Positions 32,980-44,661 of a stretch of DNA of 64,000 bases are shown one piece after another (position 1 is the first letter of the stretch; each line of letters begins with the position of its first letter). This stretch comes from Litsea cubeba. Taxonomy: Eukaryota; Streptophyta; Magnoliopsida; Laurales; Lauraceae. The notes beneath the pieces are model-generated. The model was given only the letters and a program-made list of their open reading frames with translations. It was not told the origin of the DNA and did not search any database. The position numbers were made by a program, and so were the translations under genes. The stretch is from assembly GCA_012931725.1 (NCBI GenBank), contig CM022950.1, positions 57,990,754 to 58,054,753 of the forward strand, read 5' to 3'.

Positions 32980-33516
32980 TAGGGACGTTTCAAATGGGCA
33001 TCTGATTCTCCGATTACTCGAAAGTTCTGATCCACAAAAAATCGATTCGGAACCTATTTTAGGTTCCGATTCATAAACGGGTTCGGGTCTGGAACCCAAT
33101 TTAGGTTTCGATTGATAAATGGGTTTGGTTCTGGGTCCATATAAGTTTCGACCCGTGGACCCGGGACCCGACATATGAGTGTTTGATATGGCAAATTGTA
33201 CCTCAAAATCAACTTTTTTTTGGGTATTTTTACGTATAATACTGGAGGTAATAGACTTGATTCACTATTATAAGTTAGATGATATGCTTATTTTAAGAAA
33301 AATAAAAAAATAAAGAGAAATTAAAACCGGTTTTGAAACTAGATTCCAATCCTCTAGATGGACCCAGTTCCGGAACTGGATCCAGATCCGGGTTTAGATC
33401 CAACAAAATAGGTTCCAAGTCAGAATCAGATCCGAAATCGGAACCGTTATTTAGAAAAGGGTCTGGGCCTGGATCTAGTATGGTTTTGACCAGGAACCGT
33501 CCCATTTGCAACCCTA
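32980..33516. mobile_element. Non-autonomous hAT-like element
   Basis: 537 bp. The left end TAGGGACGTTTCAAATGGG and the complement of the right end TAGGGTTGCAAATGGGACGG are inverted. Flanks CTAGTGAA (32972-32979) and CTAGCGGA (33517-33524) agree at 6 of 8 positions, as for a decayed 8-bp TSD. Inside, GGTTC/GGATCC/GGGTCTGG motifs are repeated on both sides in opposite strand sense. No transposase. Confidence 0.5.
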
Positions 33517-33524
33517 CTAGCGGA

Positions 33525-33917
33525 ATGGGAATAAAATATGGGTATGATATTAGGTTTTCAGTATATTTCTAAAGTTGTTGTGAAGGAAATTAAATGAGGG
33601 TAGAAGTGCATTAGAGAAAAGATGGATCCCTTTCTAATCTAACCCTTTCTGCTTTCTCGTATGTACTTTTTCTTCAGCTAGGTTGGAAATCATAATAACG
33701 AATATATTAAGGGCCCATTTCTTTACTAAAATTCATAGAATTCATGTTTGATGGTTGTCTGGGAATTTCAAATTCTGGTATTTGAAATGCTACTAAATTC
33801 TAGAATTCTGAATTCCATGTTCCATCAATGGTCTGAATTCCTACCTAAGAATTTTGAATTCTCTATCTACACAAATTTAATGTTTCATAGCTAGAAGATT
33901 TCTAATTGGAATCCCCG
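33525..33917. other. Intergenic, rich in GAATTC palindromes
   Basis: A patch at about 33740-33870 holds at least five GAATTC hexamers and short inverted repeats, suggestive of a decayed MITE whose left end may be GGGCCCATTTCTTTAC at 33711. No partner end was confirmed. Confidence 0.35.
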
Positions 33918-33922
33918 TCTTA

Positions 33923-36323
33923 TGATCGACACTAAGATGTGCAACGCTTAACTGCAAGACTACGGTGTCGTCTAGTAGTAAAGGACTAAAGAGTCCGGAT
34001 TATCGATCCCACGGAGAGAGGATGGAATAAACAATGAATCCAATTAAAGTAGAATTGAACTAAAATATAGCTAATATAGACAATTGAAATGAGCAATTAA
34101 AACTACTAAACTATGCAGTGTAAACAATTAATTGAAACTAACAACTAGGATTAACAAGTGATTAAGAACTAGTGGGCTAATTAGTGTGCAAACTACATGG
34201 AAATGATGTGAAAAATAAAATTAAACTAAATGGAATGTAGAATAAAACTAAAATAACAACTAAACTACTCTAATTAACAATCTAAAATATAAAATTAATA
34301 AGATCTGAGCTAATCTAACAAACTACACTAAACTAGTGGATGAATGGTGGTGGAAATGAAAGATTTAAGGTGAAGATGTGATGTAAAATGTGTAGGATTT
34401 TAAAACAAGTGAAGTGAAATGTAGATCTAACAATCTAGAAGTAAAAAATAACAAATCAAACAAGGATTTAAATTAACAATAATTAAAAGAAGAGATTAGG
34501 CAATTCAAAATCCACTAAGTGTGTAATTAATCCAAACAATGTATGTTCTAATTCAACTCCCAAATCTACAATCCAATTAGTAATCTCTTGCCTAATTGGA
34601 TTGGATGATATAACAATGAAGATCAAAGTAAAAAAAAAAAAGAAAAAAAGAAGATATCAAAATCCAAGATCTTATTTCATTATCTAGCTACCCTAATAAT
34701 AAATCATCAAAATCAAGCTACAAAATATCAAAGATAAGGGCTCTGGAGCATGCTATGTGAGAGAACTTAATCTAACTAAAAAGCATCAATTGAATTTATC
34801 CAAGCATCAAGTGTAGAGATAGAGCATGAGAAATGTGAGAGATTAACACAATTAGATCTAAAATTTACTAATTAATTAAGGTACAAGTACGGAATTTAAA
34901 CTAAAATATGAATGTAATTGAACTAATCACATGACTTAACTTCAAAAGGAGAGCCTAATCTAATTAAGATCTTTAGCCACTAAACATCAAGAAAGAGCTC
35001 CAATTCTTCATTAACGATCTTCAATTACACGCACTCTCTCAAGATTAGTTACAATTAAGCTCCTAATTACAATAAAAAAGTGTAGAAAATGTAAAAAATA
35101 AAATTGCCAAAAGATTGACTTGTCCAAAAGATTCACTTTCACTACAAATACATTCCAATTTATAGAAACATTGAGGACATTTGATTGGCTCATTTCCTTG
35201 GTATTGGTTCTATTTGATTGGTTGCAACTTTTGGTATTGGTTCCATTTGATTGGTTATGGGTTTGAGCCCATATTCTATTTCATAACCACCCAAGCTCTA
35301 ACCAATACCCCAACCACTCATTTGTGTTAAAAAATTACTTCTGTTATTTTTGAAGTCTTCTCCGCCTATATTGGAATTCTTTAACTCTTCCAAAGATTTC
35401 TTCACCAAGACTTCTTAATGTAACTTCTTTTATTGAATCTCTTCTTGATGCCTTGGGACACTAGCCGGAAGGTTGGGGTAGTCGCGGGGTCCACCTGCAC
35501 AAGAGAAATTACATAAAAATGTGCTATATAAAAAATTATTGGATTTATGCATGAAGACTTTGCCGCTTCGTATCTTCCTCGTCCAAACTCGTATGAATAC
35601 AAATGAGTAGCCGATTTCGCTCAAAATTTCGCGTCCAATGCAATAATGTAAAGAAACGATGCTATTTTACGAGTTAAAACGAAGTTATAAGCGATGATAA
35701 TCCGATAATTCGATAGAAGGATAAAATCTTCGTGTAAAGCAAATGATATGAATACAAATGATAGGAAATGATAGGAATACAATCTTCGTGTAAAGCAAAT
35801 GATAGGAAGACTTTGCCGCTTCGTATCTTCCTCGTCCAAACTCGTATGAATACAAATGAGTAGCCGATTTCGCTCAAAATTTCGCGTCCAATGCAATAAT
35901 GTAAAGAAAAACGATGCTATTTTACGAGTTAAAACTAAGTTATAAGCGATGATAATCTGATAATTTGATAGAAGGATAAAATCTTCGTGTAAAGCAAATG
36001 ATATGAATACAAATGATAGGAAATGATAGGAATACAATCTTCGTGTAAAGCAAATGATAGGAAGACTTTGCCGCTTCGTATCTTCCTCGTCCAAACTCGT
36101 ATGAATACAAATGAGTAGCCGATTTCGCTCAAAATTTCGGGTCCAATGCAATAATGTAAAGAAATGATGCTATTTTACGAGTTAAAACGAAGTTATAAGC
36201 GATGATAATCCGATAATTCGATAGAAGGATAAAATCTTCGTGTAAAGCAAATGATATGCACATGAGATGCTGATAAAACTCAGACTAATGAGGGGTAAAA
36301 TATGCAATATTTAACACTCATCA
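33923..36323 (-). mobile_element. Solo LTR, Athila-type family
   Basis: It starts TGATCGACAC and ends ACTCATCA like 183-1860 and 7989-10079 and aligns with them, with many differences. No internal region follows. Flanks TCTTA (33918-33922) and TCGTA (36324-36328) match at 4 of 5 bases, consistent with an old TSD. It is longer (2.4 kb) than its relatives because of the tandem amplification at 35553-36253. Confidence 0.85.
35553..36253. repeat. 254-bp tandem repeat within the solo LTR, 2.75 copies
   Basis: Units start with GAAGACTTTGCCGCTTCG at 35553, 35806 and 36061, so the period is 253-255 bp. Copies are almost identical, so the amplification is recent compared with the LTR's overall divergence. 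Each unit itself contains the AAATGATAGGAAATGATAGG short duplication. Confidence 0.92.
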
Positions 36324-36328
36324 TCGTA

Positions 36329-37144
36329 TATTCAAATTAAATTGTAAACTGCCCATCAATGTATGCAACTATATAATACACATGAGTCCCACTTAATTAC
36401 AAAATGTATCATTCAAAATTTGGGCCCACCTAAAAAATAAATAAATAATTGGGCCCACCTAAAAATAACCAATTTAATCATGCAAATTTATATGTTTACA
36501 TTCATGAGCGGAGATGACATTTTCAAAAAAAAATACAATTGAAACAATAGTAAGGGCCCAAACAAAATCAGCTCTAAATACTAACAATCATTTCAACAAT
36601 TATTATATAGTATAGAAGTAGGATTCGATTTCAAAATTGAACTCCAATTTTGCAATTGATTGAGAAATTGGAGTTCAGTTTAGATTTCAAATATTATATA
36701 TTATAGACATAGGATTCAATTTCAAAATTGAACTCCAATTTTGCAATTGATCGAGAAATCGGAGTTCAATTTGGATTTTAATTTTGATTTGATTTTAATT
36801 TAGAAAGAAATTTTAGGATCTACTCACATTCCTTAACAAACTCAAATCCTCAAATTTGAAACCCTTATCTATTAAGAGTTGGAGTCCCACAATGGACTCT
36901 TCTAAATAATCTGCCTTACCAAATAGGCATTTACTGTGACAATGACCGTGTGAATGGCTTTCTCTTAATACTCATTCCGTATCGATTAAGGAGATATGAT
37001 TCTCAATTATTATCTCAACCAAGATCCATATGTACTTCAAAGTTGGCCCTTATCTCTATTTTGATTATTTCCAAATGGAGCCCATGGATCCAACTCACCA
37101 AGAAGAGGTAAAAGGAGGGAACAAGTGTGGGCTTCCGAAGGAAA
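36329..37144. other. Intergenic with a 91-bp tandem duplication
   Basis: No gene was recognised. Two copies of a 91-bp unit start at 36619 and 36710 (TAGGATTC.ATTTCAAAATTG). Each contains the inverted repeat CAAAATTGAACTCCAATTTTG. Nothing else was seen. Confidence 0.6.
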
Positions 37145-37159
37145 TTTTTTGCTTAAGGT

Positions 37160-37952
37160 TAATTTGTATTGAGAAAAAAGAAAGGAAAACGGGCAAGAAG
37201 CCCCCAAAGGATACAAAAGTCCATCCCAAGGACAGAAGCAACCCAAAAGCCAGCCCAGAAGAACAACATAGACAAACAGAAAAAGGAAAACAGGAAGAGC
37301 TAGGGAAAATGGACGAGGGAGCTCCACTCCACAGCACAAGTCATTGGGGCGAGGAAGCGTCTCACAACAGCACAAGGCACTTGGCACTCAGCACCTGGCA
37401 CAGCTCAATCAGAAGAAGGAAACTGCCAGTAGAGAGGCAGAGCAAAGAACAGGACTGACTCCCCTCCATGCCATTAGCACTGCATGCAAAGGAGAAGCAG
37501 CCAGCAGAACGAAGCTAGTCAGTGCACTACTCCGCCTAGCAGAACAAAGCAGTACAGCGCTCAACTCTGCAAAGCACAGGCAGCAAAAACCAGAACAGCA
37601 CCCCAAAGAAACTGCTACAAACTTCCAGCATGCAAAGCCCACTGAAGGAGGAAGTGGCAGCAGAAGAGCAGCCAGCAACAGAATCACAACGCTCTGCCAT
37701 AACCAGCCTAGGGAATTTGCCAATAGAACACAAAAGCTCGGAACCCAGGATCTCTCCAGTGCCCAGGGCATGCAGGGGAACCAAACTGAAAGCAGGAGAG
37801 CAGCATCACCAGCGGGAGAAGAGACTGAAAGCAAAGATAGGCCCAGTGCTAGGACCAAGCTATCCACGAACCAACAAAAATTGCCACCTCCACAGAGCAG
37901 GCACAGAAGAACCCAAAGAGAAGCAAAAAGGAGACTAAGAAATTTACAAATC
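37160..37952 (-). other. 3' untranslated region of the LINE
   Basis: About 790 bp after the ORF2 stop. Frames open on both strands here (up to 237 codons) are low-complexity and resemble nothing known. The CTCAATACAAA box near the end is common at plant L1 3' ends. Confidence 0.6.
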
Positions 37953-40900
37953 TCAATGGTTAGAGTTAGACAGAAAATGTATAAACAGCTGAAGAGACCT
38001 GCCAGAAAAAGGTCTGCTGATAGAACTGAGAGAGGAGGAAAGAAGCTCTTTCAGTAGGATCTTGACCTTCGTCTGAGAGGCTCTTAAGTTTCTGTGAGTT
38101 AGGTCATTTCTGCATTTCCAAATAACGAAAGTGGTAGAGAAGAATATGGAGGAAACTCCGAGTCGAGCTAACTTGTCACTGTTAGCTGAAAGACCCAGCC
38201 AAATAGTAGAAGGAGAGCAAGGAACAGCAATGGAAACTCCTGCAGCTTGAAGGATCCAACTCCAGAGGGCAGAGGCAAAGGGGCAGAGGAAAAAGAGATG
38301 CAGCACAGTTTCAACATTCTGATTGCAGAGACAACATCTGGAGGCTAGACTGAGGCTAGCAGCTTGAGCCCGGTCATTGGTTGGAGTCTTACAGTGCATC
38401 AGGCGCCAAGCAAAGAAAGACACTCTCGGTCTCAATAGGTGGTTCCAAACCAGGGGGGCCCAAACCTTAGGAGGCCGAGTGTGCCTAATTAACTGCCAAG
38501 CCTCTTTGAAAGATAAGTCTTTCCCTGGGTGACTTTTCCAATAGATGGAGTCAACTGAAGCTGGTTCTATGGAGATAGACTGAACAGCACTCCTCAAAGC
38601 CTCTTCCACCTCTGACTGAAGCCCGGACGGCAAAATCCAAGCTGAGCCATCCCAAAGAGAACTGACCGTCTGATGAGGAGGAAAGGAAATGGAAGGGAAC
38701 TGAGCTGCCAAACTAGAATCTGAAGACCAAGAGTCAAACCAAGCATCGGCCAACTTACCATTACCAATGATCCAGTTACAGCCTTCTTGAATGATATGAG
38801 CAGACTTCCTAATTTTCCGCCAGACACATGAACCAATTTTGGTCGTAGAAGAGCTCCATAAAGTAGTCCTTGGGAAGTACCTCCCTTTCATCCAATCAGC
38901 CCAAAGAGAGTCTGACGTAGCAGCTGTCCATGCCAACTTAAGAAAAGAAGCGCCATTGTGGTCTTGGATACGCCTGATACCAAGACCTCCCTCTGAAGTG
39001 GGAAGACACACTAAGTCCCAACGAATCTGACTCCTATTGGATCTAGAAGCAGCTCCCGACCATAGGAAATTTCTCATAATACTTTCAAGGTGATTTGAGA
39101 CAGACTTGGGGAGGGGAAAGACCATAGCAATGTGAGTGGCTAAACTACCCAGCACGTGCCTGATCAGGATAGTGCGACCAGCAAAAGAAAGCAGCCTAGA
39201 CTTCCACCCGACAAGCTTGGAGAGGAACCTATCCACCAGAAAGTGTAAGTGATGTCTTTTCGGAGTTCCAAAAATCAGAGGAGCACCGAGGTAAGAAGAG
39301 GATGGAGGATGATCTTGAAGGTTGGTGATGGACAGAATCTGTCTTTTGGTCATGAGGCTACACTTGCCTAAAAAGAGCTTACTTTTGGCCACATTGATGT
39401 GTTGCCCCGAGCTGAATTGATAATTAGCTAGGACTTGTTTGAGAGCCATCAAACCTTTCTTATTGCCTTTCAAGAAAAGCAGGATGTCATCAGCATAGAA
39501 AAGATGGCAGGGGGTCTTAGGCACTGAGGATAGAGGGAGAACCAGCCTAGAGGAAACCAATTTTTGAATGTTGAGGCTGAGAATTTCTTCTGCCAAGATA
39601 AAGAGGTAAGGGGACAGAGGGTCCCCTTGTCTGAGACCACAAGTAGAGTCGAAAAACCCATAAGGCACTCTATTAATAAGGACAGAACCCTTTCCAGAAC
39701 AGACACAAGCTTTGACTAGGTTAATCCAGTTATTTGAGAACCCAAAGAAAGCTAGAGCCTTAAAGAGAAAAGCCCAGCTTAGCTTGTCAAAAGCTTTAGA
39801 GATATCAAGCTGCATACATAGAGACCCACCCCTAGTCTTCAAACGGAGGAATTGGAAGAGCTCATGAGCTAAAGCAATGTGTTGGTGGATTGATCTCCCT
39901 TTAACAAAAAGCTGCTTGGTTTGGAGAAATTAGAGAGGGGAGGATAATGGACAATCTGGAAGCCAAGATTTTGGAAATAATTTTGTAAGAGAAGTTGAGA
40001 AGGCTAATAGGCCTGTAATCAGTGAAGGAACTTGGCGAAGTTGATTTAGGAATCAAAGCCAAAAAATAAGCATTGGAAGCTTTGTATAGTTTACCAGAGG
40101 AGAAAAAGTGTTTCACTGCTTTGATGATAGCCCCTCCTGTAATAAGCCAAGTAGCAGTGAAAAAGGAACCAGGGAAACCATCTGGCCCAGGGGAACTGTC
40201 CGCCTTCAGAGCAAAGACTGCACTCTTAATTTCTTCAGCATCCGGAATTTTAGTCAGATGGAGGTTCATGACAGATGAGACTTTGTTACTTTCTAAATCG
40301 AAAAGGCTCGCTCCAGGTTCAGGGTGAACTGACTGAGCCAGGCCAGAGAAGTGACTAACTGCCAGCTGCTGGATTTGACTAGGGTCCTCAATCCAGTTAC
40401 CGTTGGAGAGGATTTTGTCAATTCGGTTAACAACCCCTCTGGATTTAGCATAGGCATGAAAAAAAGCAGTGTTCCTTTCTCCGTCTTTCAGCCATCTCAC
40501 TTTAGATTTTTGGCGCCAATGGAGATCGGAGATTTGGAGCCAATTGTGAAGAGAGGCCTTGGCCTCCGAAAGAGCCTGATGGAGAGAATCTGTTGGACCA
40601 GCATCCAGCGTTGCTTGGGCTTCCAGCACATTTCTTTCCGCTTCTTGAGTCTTGAGCCTAATTTCTCCGAAGACAGTCTTGTTCCACACTTTGAAGACCT
40701 GCTTCATAGCTTTCAGATTTTGAGCTAGCACGTATTGGGGGTGGCCCTCAAGATCTGGCTTCCAATTTTCAGCTACAAGACTTTGGAAATCCGGGTGGAG
40801 AGTCCACATCACTTCAAATCTGAAAGGAGCATTGGAAGGAGAAGGGCTCTGGCTGTGAGAGAGAAACAGGGGGCAATGATCAGAGGAGACCTTTGGCAAG

Positions 40901-41544
40901 TGGGAGAGCAAAGGGTCAGAAGAGATGGAAGTCCAATGGTGGTTGCATAAAACTCTGTCTAGTCTAGCTGCAACATAACTGGTGCCTCTACGATTGTTAG
41001 ACCAAGTAAATTTATTTCCAGAATAGCCCATATCTTGCAGGCCAGAGGCTAACAACATCTGTTGGAAGTCAGTATTCAAGCGAGAAGGTCTAAGACTAAA
41101 TTTTTCGGAGGCAGAGATGATGGAGTTGAAGTCTCCCAGCACACACCATGGAATATTTGAAGAAGCTTGAGAAGTAAGGTAGTCCCAGAGCTCTCTTCTA
41201 CGAATATAGTTTGTAGAGGCATATATGCCAGTGAGAAGGCATTGGGTACCATTGGCTGGGTTAATGAAGGAAAGGGTTAAGAATTGGGAGGAGAAATCCA
41301 ATAGAGAGAATTGGAAAGCAGAAGTGGTTTTGAAAAGACACCAAATGAAAGCAGTTGATTGATTGAGGTTGGAGAAGAAGCCATCAAAGCCGAAGATTGA
41401 CCTCAAAGAAGGAGGGGGAGAAAGGGTCATTGGCTCTGAGAGAAAAATAATGTCAGGAGAGTTAGAAGAGATGAGGTGGTGGAGAGCCCTAAGGGAAGGG
41501 GAATTGGCAATACCCCTACAGTTCCAATAAAGGACTTTAATCAT
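37953..41544 (-). pseudogene. LINE ORF2: endonuclease, reverse transcriptase, zinc-binding domain
   Basis: The start ATG (41544-41542) overlaps the ORF1 stop as TAATG. Residues ~1-230 are an AP-type endonuclease that nicks the target: LYWNCRGIANSPS, FLSEPM, GDFNSIISASE and SSDHCPLFL. The RT begins about residue 440 (SSPGPDGFPGSFF, LALIPKSTSPSSFTDYRPIS). One extra base in a run (39906-39910) shifts the frame. RT resumes with MQLDISKAFDKLSWAFL, GLRQGDPLSPYLFILAEE and the catalytic FYADDILLFLKG. The C-terminal zf-RVT domain reads WNHLLRPRVSFFAWRLMH...CCLCNQNVETVLHLFFLC. No RNase H follows. Without the single shift ORF2 would be open for about 1,200 codons, the usual length. It would carry out target-primed reverse transcription. 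Confidence 0.92.
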
Positions 41545-43367
41545 TAGGAACTAGAGGGGAGAGAGGGAGGTCCATTTGAGCTTCTGGTCAAGGGGCGAGA
41601 GGAGGAGGCCTTTTTGTTTCTGATTTTGGTTTTCTTTTTGTTAGAGAGAGGGGTGAGGTTTACCTCTAAGGAGATTCCAACAGGAAGAGGGGAAGAATGA
41701 GGATTAAGAGGATCAGAGGAAGGCAAGGGATGAGAGGGAGAAGGGGGGAGAGGAGGGAAGGGGAAGGCATCAGTTGGCTCTATAAAGGAGCATTTATCCA
41801 GAATGTCAAAAGGATTAGAGGTATCTAGGACAGGAGCAGGGATTTTTTCAAGGACTTCCAGAAAGATCTCCTGGGGTAGCTGATCAAGTCTGGAGTTAGA
41901 CTGTTGATGATGGCCAGAAGAGGTGGAAGGGCTAGGGGAGCCAGGGGGAGGGAGGGGGGGAGGGGGAGGAGCAGAGTCCTGAAGTGGGGCCGAGGAGTTT
42001 GTAAGAATAGAAGGGTCAAGAGAGACCACATGATTGGAGTCTAGGACTGGCTCAGACTCAGAGAGAGCTGCAGAGATGGAGACAGGATGGTCTTGGGGAT
42101 CTAGCTCCGGAGTTGGAGACTTGCCCAGGATACCTTGGCTGGAATGGCTCTGATTAATTGAGGATCTAGGAACAGATTTACAGTAAGTCTCTGAGTGGCC
42201 ATGAAGAAGGCAAAGGGAACATGGCAGATTTTCGTAGGAAACAGAGAGAAGAACTTCCTCTTCTCCAGCTAAGTCGACCTTGATTTCGGTAGGTTTAGGT
42301 CTAGAAAGGTCAATGTGAACCAGGATTCTAGCAAAAGTGAGAATTTTTTGGGAGGCAGTGATGTCATCCAATTTCAGGGGTGTGCCTATGGAGCTAGCTA
42401 ACGAGAGAAGGATATTGGAGCTCCAACAGTGATAAGGAATGCCATAGATGCGGATCCAAACTGGGTGTAGATTAGGCCATTCTACAGGGCCTTGACCAGG
42501 GGACCAGGGAAGAAGAAGGAGTTTCCTTTTCTGCAGGCTGTGAGGGGATTGTGAGAGGACCAAATCCCGGTCTTCCTTGGAGCTAAATCTAAAGATAAAA
42601 TGCCCTTATCAGTGAGAGAAATCAGACATGGTTTTAGAGAGATTCCAGTGAGAGTTGGCTTGGGAGGTCAGCCATTCCACAGTTGGTCTTCTACCAATAA
42701 ATTTGCCTATAGCTGCATTTGAGAAGGAGTTTTTGCTAGGCTCTATCATGGAAGATGGGATTTTCATAACTACCTGACCATCTAGTAGAGAAGAGGTTGG
42801 GAAATCTGAGGGGGCAATCGGCTTAGAATCAGGGAAAAGGTCTAACCAGGAACTAGGAGGGGGCTGAGGTTGCTGAACCAGGAGAGGTTTGGAGACAGAG
42901 TTAAGGATGGGAGCTAATTGTTCTATTGAGGTGAAGGGGGGTAGAGGAGGAGGGTCAGGGGGTTTAAGAGGAGGAAGAGGTAAGGATTTACCTAAAGCAG
43001 AGCTGAGGAGACCTGCCAAGTGATTGTGCAGAATAGCTAGCTGAGCTTCATTCCAGACCTGAGAAGAGGGACGATCTGAAATAACTGTAGAGGGCTGAGT
43101 CAAGGTTAGAGACCTCGAACCGGGAGCTAAGGAGCTGAGAGGCTGAGCAGAATAGGTTGGCAGGGGCAAGGCTGCCGAGGGGGTTGCTGACCGAACCGGA
43201 GCAACGGCTGGTTGGGAGCTGGGAAGAGGAGGGAAATCTGAAGAAAGAAAAGGGAATGGAGCTTCGGAGGGAGGAGGTGGGACAGCTTGAGCGAAGGTAT
43301 TAGAGGAGATTTGGGGAGGGAAGGGTGATGGAAGGGTAAGGGAAAGGTTAGGGCTAGCAGACGACAT
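41544..43367 (-). pseudogene. LINE ORF1 (DUF4283-like, zinc knuckle)
   Basis: An RNA-binding protein of plant L1 elements. It starts at the ATG 43367 (MSSASPNLSLTL) with a Pro-rich N-terminal region. The DUF4283-like part includes FIFRFSS, LLPWSPGQGPVEW and PVWIRIYGIPYHCW. A zinc knuckle CSLCLLHGHSETYC (CX2CX4HX4C) follows, then a Ser/Pro-rich and finally Lys-rich tail. Two consecutive in-frame stops, TGA TAA at 42611-42606, lie just before the FIFRF strand; the frame is otherwise open on both sides. It binds the LINE RNA. The stop TAA overlaps the ORF2 start. Confidence 0.85.
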
Positions 43368-43400
43368 TTTTTAGCAAAACTTCACATATACCAGTTTGAA

Positions 43401-44658
43401 CCAAATCAGTATGTGATACATCTTCAATTATTTTTTTGGTATTTTTTTTTATTTTTTGATTATTTTATTTTTTAATTTTGGTTTAAGAATACTTGAGTCA
43501 TCTTTGTAATTATCTTTATCTCTCTCACTATTGTTTCTCCTCTTATCTTCGGCACGAGATCTCAACCTTTTTTTCACAATTGATATATTATTATTATTTA
43601 TTTTTCTTTATAATCTAAAGTGGGTTTCTTTGTTTTTCTATATTTTAAAATCCTTTTACTGTTGAGTGTGTATTAGGAAGCAGGTGTTGTGAATGGAGAA
43701 AAGTGCTCCTTGTTGTATATGGCATGGCTGTTTTTCTTGTGAGTTTCACACTTACATGAGATTTCATCAACAATAGATAATTATCTTTTTTTCTTTCTTT
43801 ATATTTTTTTGTATATCAATTGTGGCATCTAATTGTAGGAATAAGAGGCCAACTCTTATCATCTCATTATTATGAGTTTTTACGTTACCGCTAATAAATC
43901 CTGTTTTTTTTTTTGGGTCTCGGCTTGGCATGGGTCTCTTTCTCTCCCTCCCTTTCTTTGCAACTGAAATTCTTTTTAAGATTTTTTTTCCTATTTGTTC
44001 CTTGAAATATGTAAATGTAAATTTTCATAATCATTTAAAATACTTTAATTGAGAGGCTATATCCTTGAACTTCCAATCGCATGTCAGCGCCTTTAAATTC
44101 AAGGGGTCATCGCGTTATGTAAGTTTATATCTTTTTATACATATTTTTTGATGCACATAATATTTTTTTTAATAATCATAGAAATTAAAAAAAATAGATT
44201 TATAATTTTTAGTGATTTTCAGAAAAAATCTTAAATCTAACAATATTTTCATTTTTCGGAATTGATTACTTAATTTTAAATGGCGTTATATGAGGTTGGA
44301 TTTGAGATAAATCAACCGGGAAAACTTATATTGTGCTTAATGGGAGTCAAACACATGGCCTTTAAAATAATATGTAACACGTACATTTTACTACTTTTTC
44401 TCTTTTTGAGGGTGTGCCTGTAACTGTTTGACACGAAGTGGTAAAAAAATATTCTATTGTGATAAAAAAAAAGATTCTAAAAACTATCATGAGTTTACTA
44501 TTTGATCTTAGGCATAGCAAAACTATTATGGTAGGTATTGAGTAGTTTACTATTCTTCTAATTCTACATATCTAAGTACACACTAATGCAAATAAAAATT
44601 GAACTATATATAGCCTTCTTTTTCTAAAATTTTACATTTCTAGATATTCTTCGTAACT
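43401..44658. other. AT-rich intergenic sequence
   Basis: About 1.26 kb. Pyrimidine-rich patches and T-runs only; no frame, repeat pair or RNA gene was recognised. Confidence 0.5.
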
Positions 44659-44661
44659 TAA

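Larger units (their letters stand above)
37145..43400 (-). mobile_element. L1-type LINE
   Basis: A non-LTR retrotransposon read on the minus strand: ORF1 (43367-41544), ORF2 (41544-37953), a 3' untranslated region of about 0.8 kb, and a 3' end near TTTTTTCTCAATACAAATT followed by a short A-rich tail around 37145-37160. It is close to full length. No clear target site duplication was found, and the 5' end is set only by the ORF1 start, so both limits are approximate. Lesions: two tandem stops in ORF1 and one +1 shift in ORF2. Confidence 0.88.

Noticed and set aside
35621..36151. 176-codon minus-strand frame with internal repetition
   Set aside because: It exists only because the 254-bp LTR repeat happens to be open in one frame; the peptide simply repeats with the DNA and matches no family.
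37409..37867. 152-codon minus-strand frame rich in Leu, Ser and Ala
   Set aside because: It falls in the LINE 3' untranslated region; composition reflects local CTG/GCT bias and no domain is visible.
37344..38057. 237-codon plus-strand frame
   Set aside because: It lies over the LINE 3' untranslated region and ORF2 end on the other strand, and is low in hydrophobic residues with no domain.
43368..43600. Search for a LINE target site duplication matching the sequence after its 3' end
   Set aside because: No convincing match was found by eye, so no TSD is claimed.
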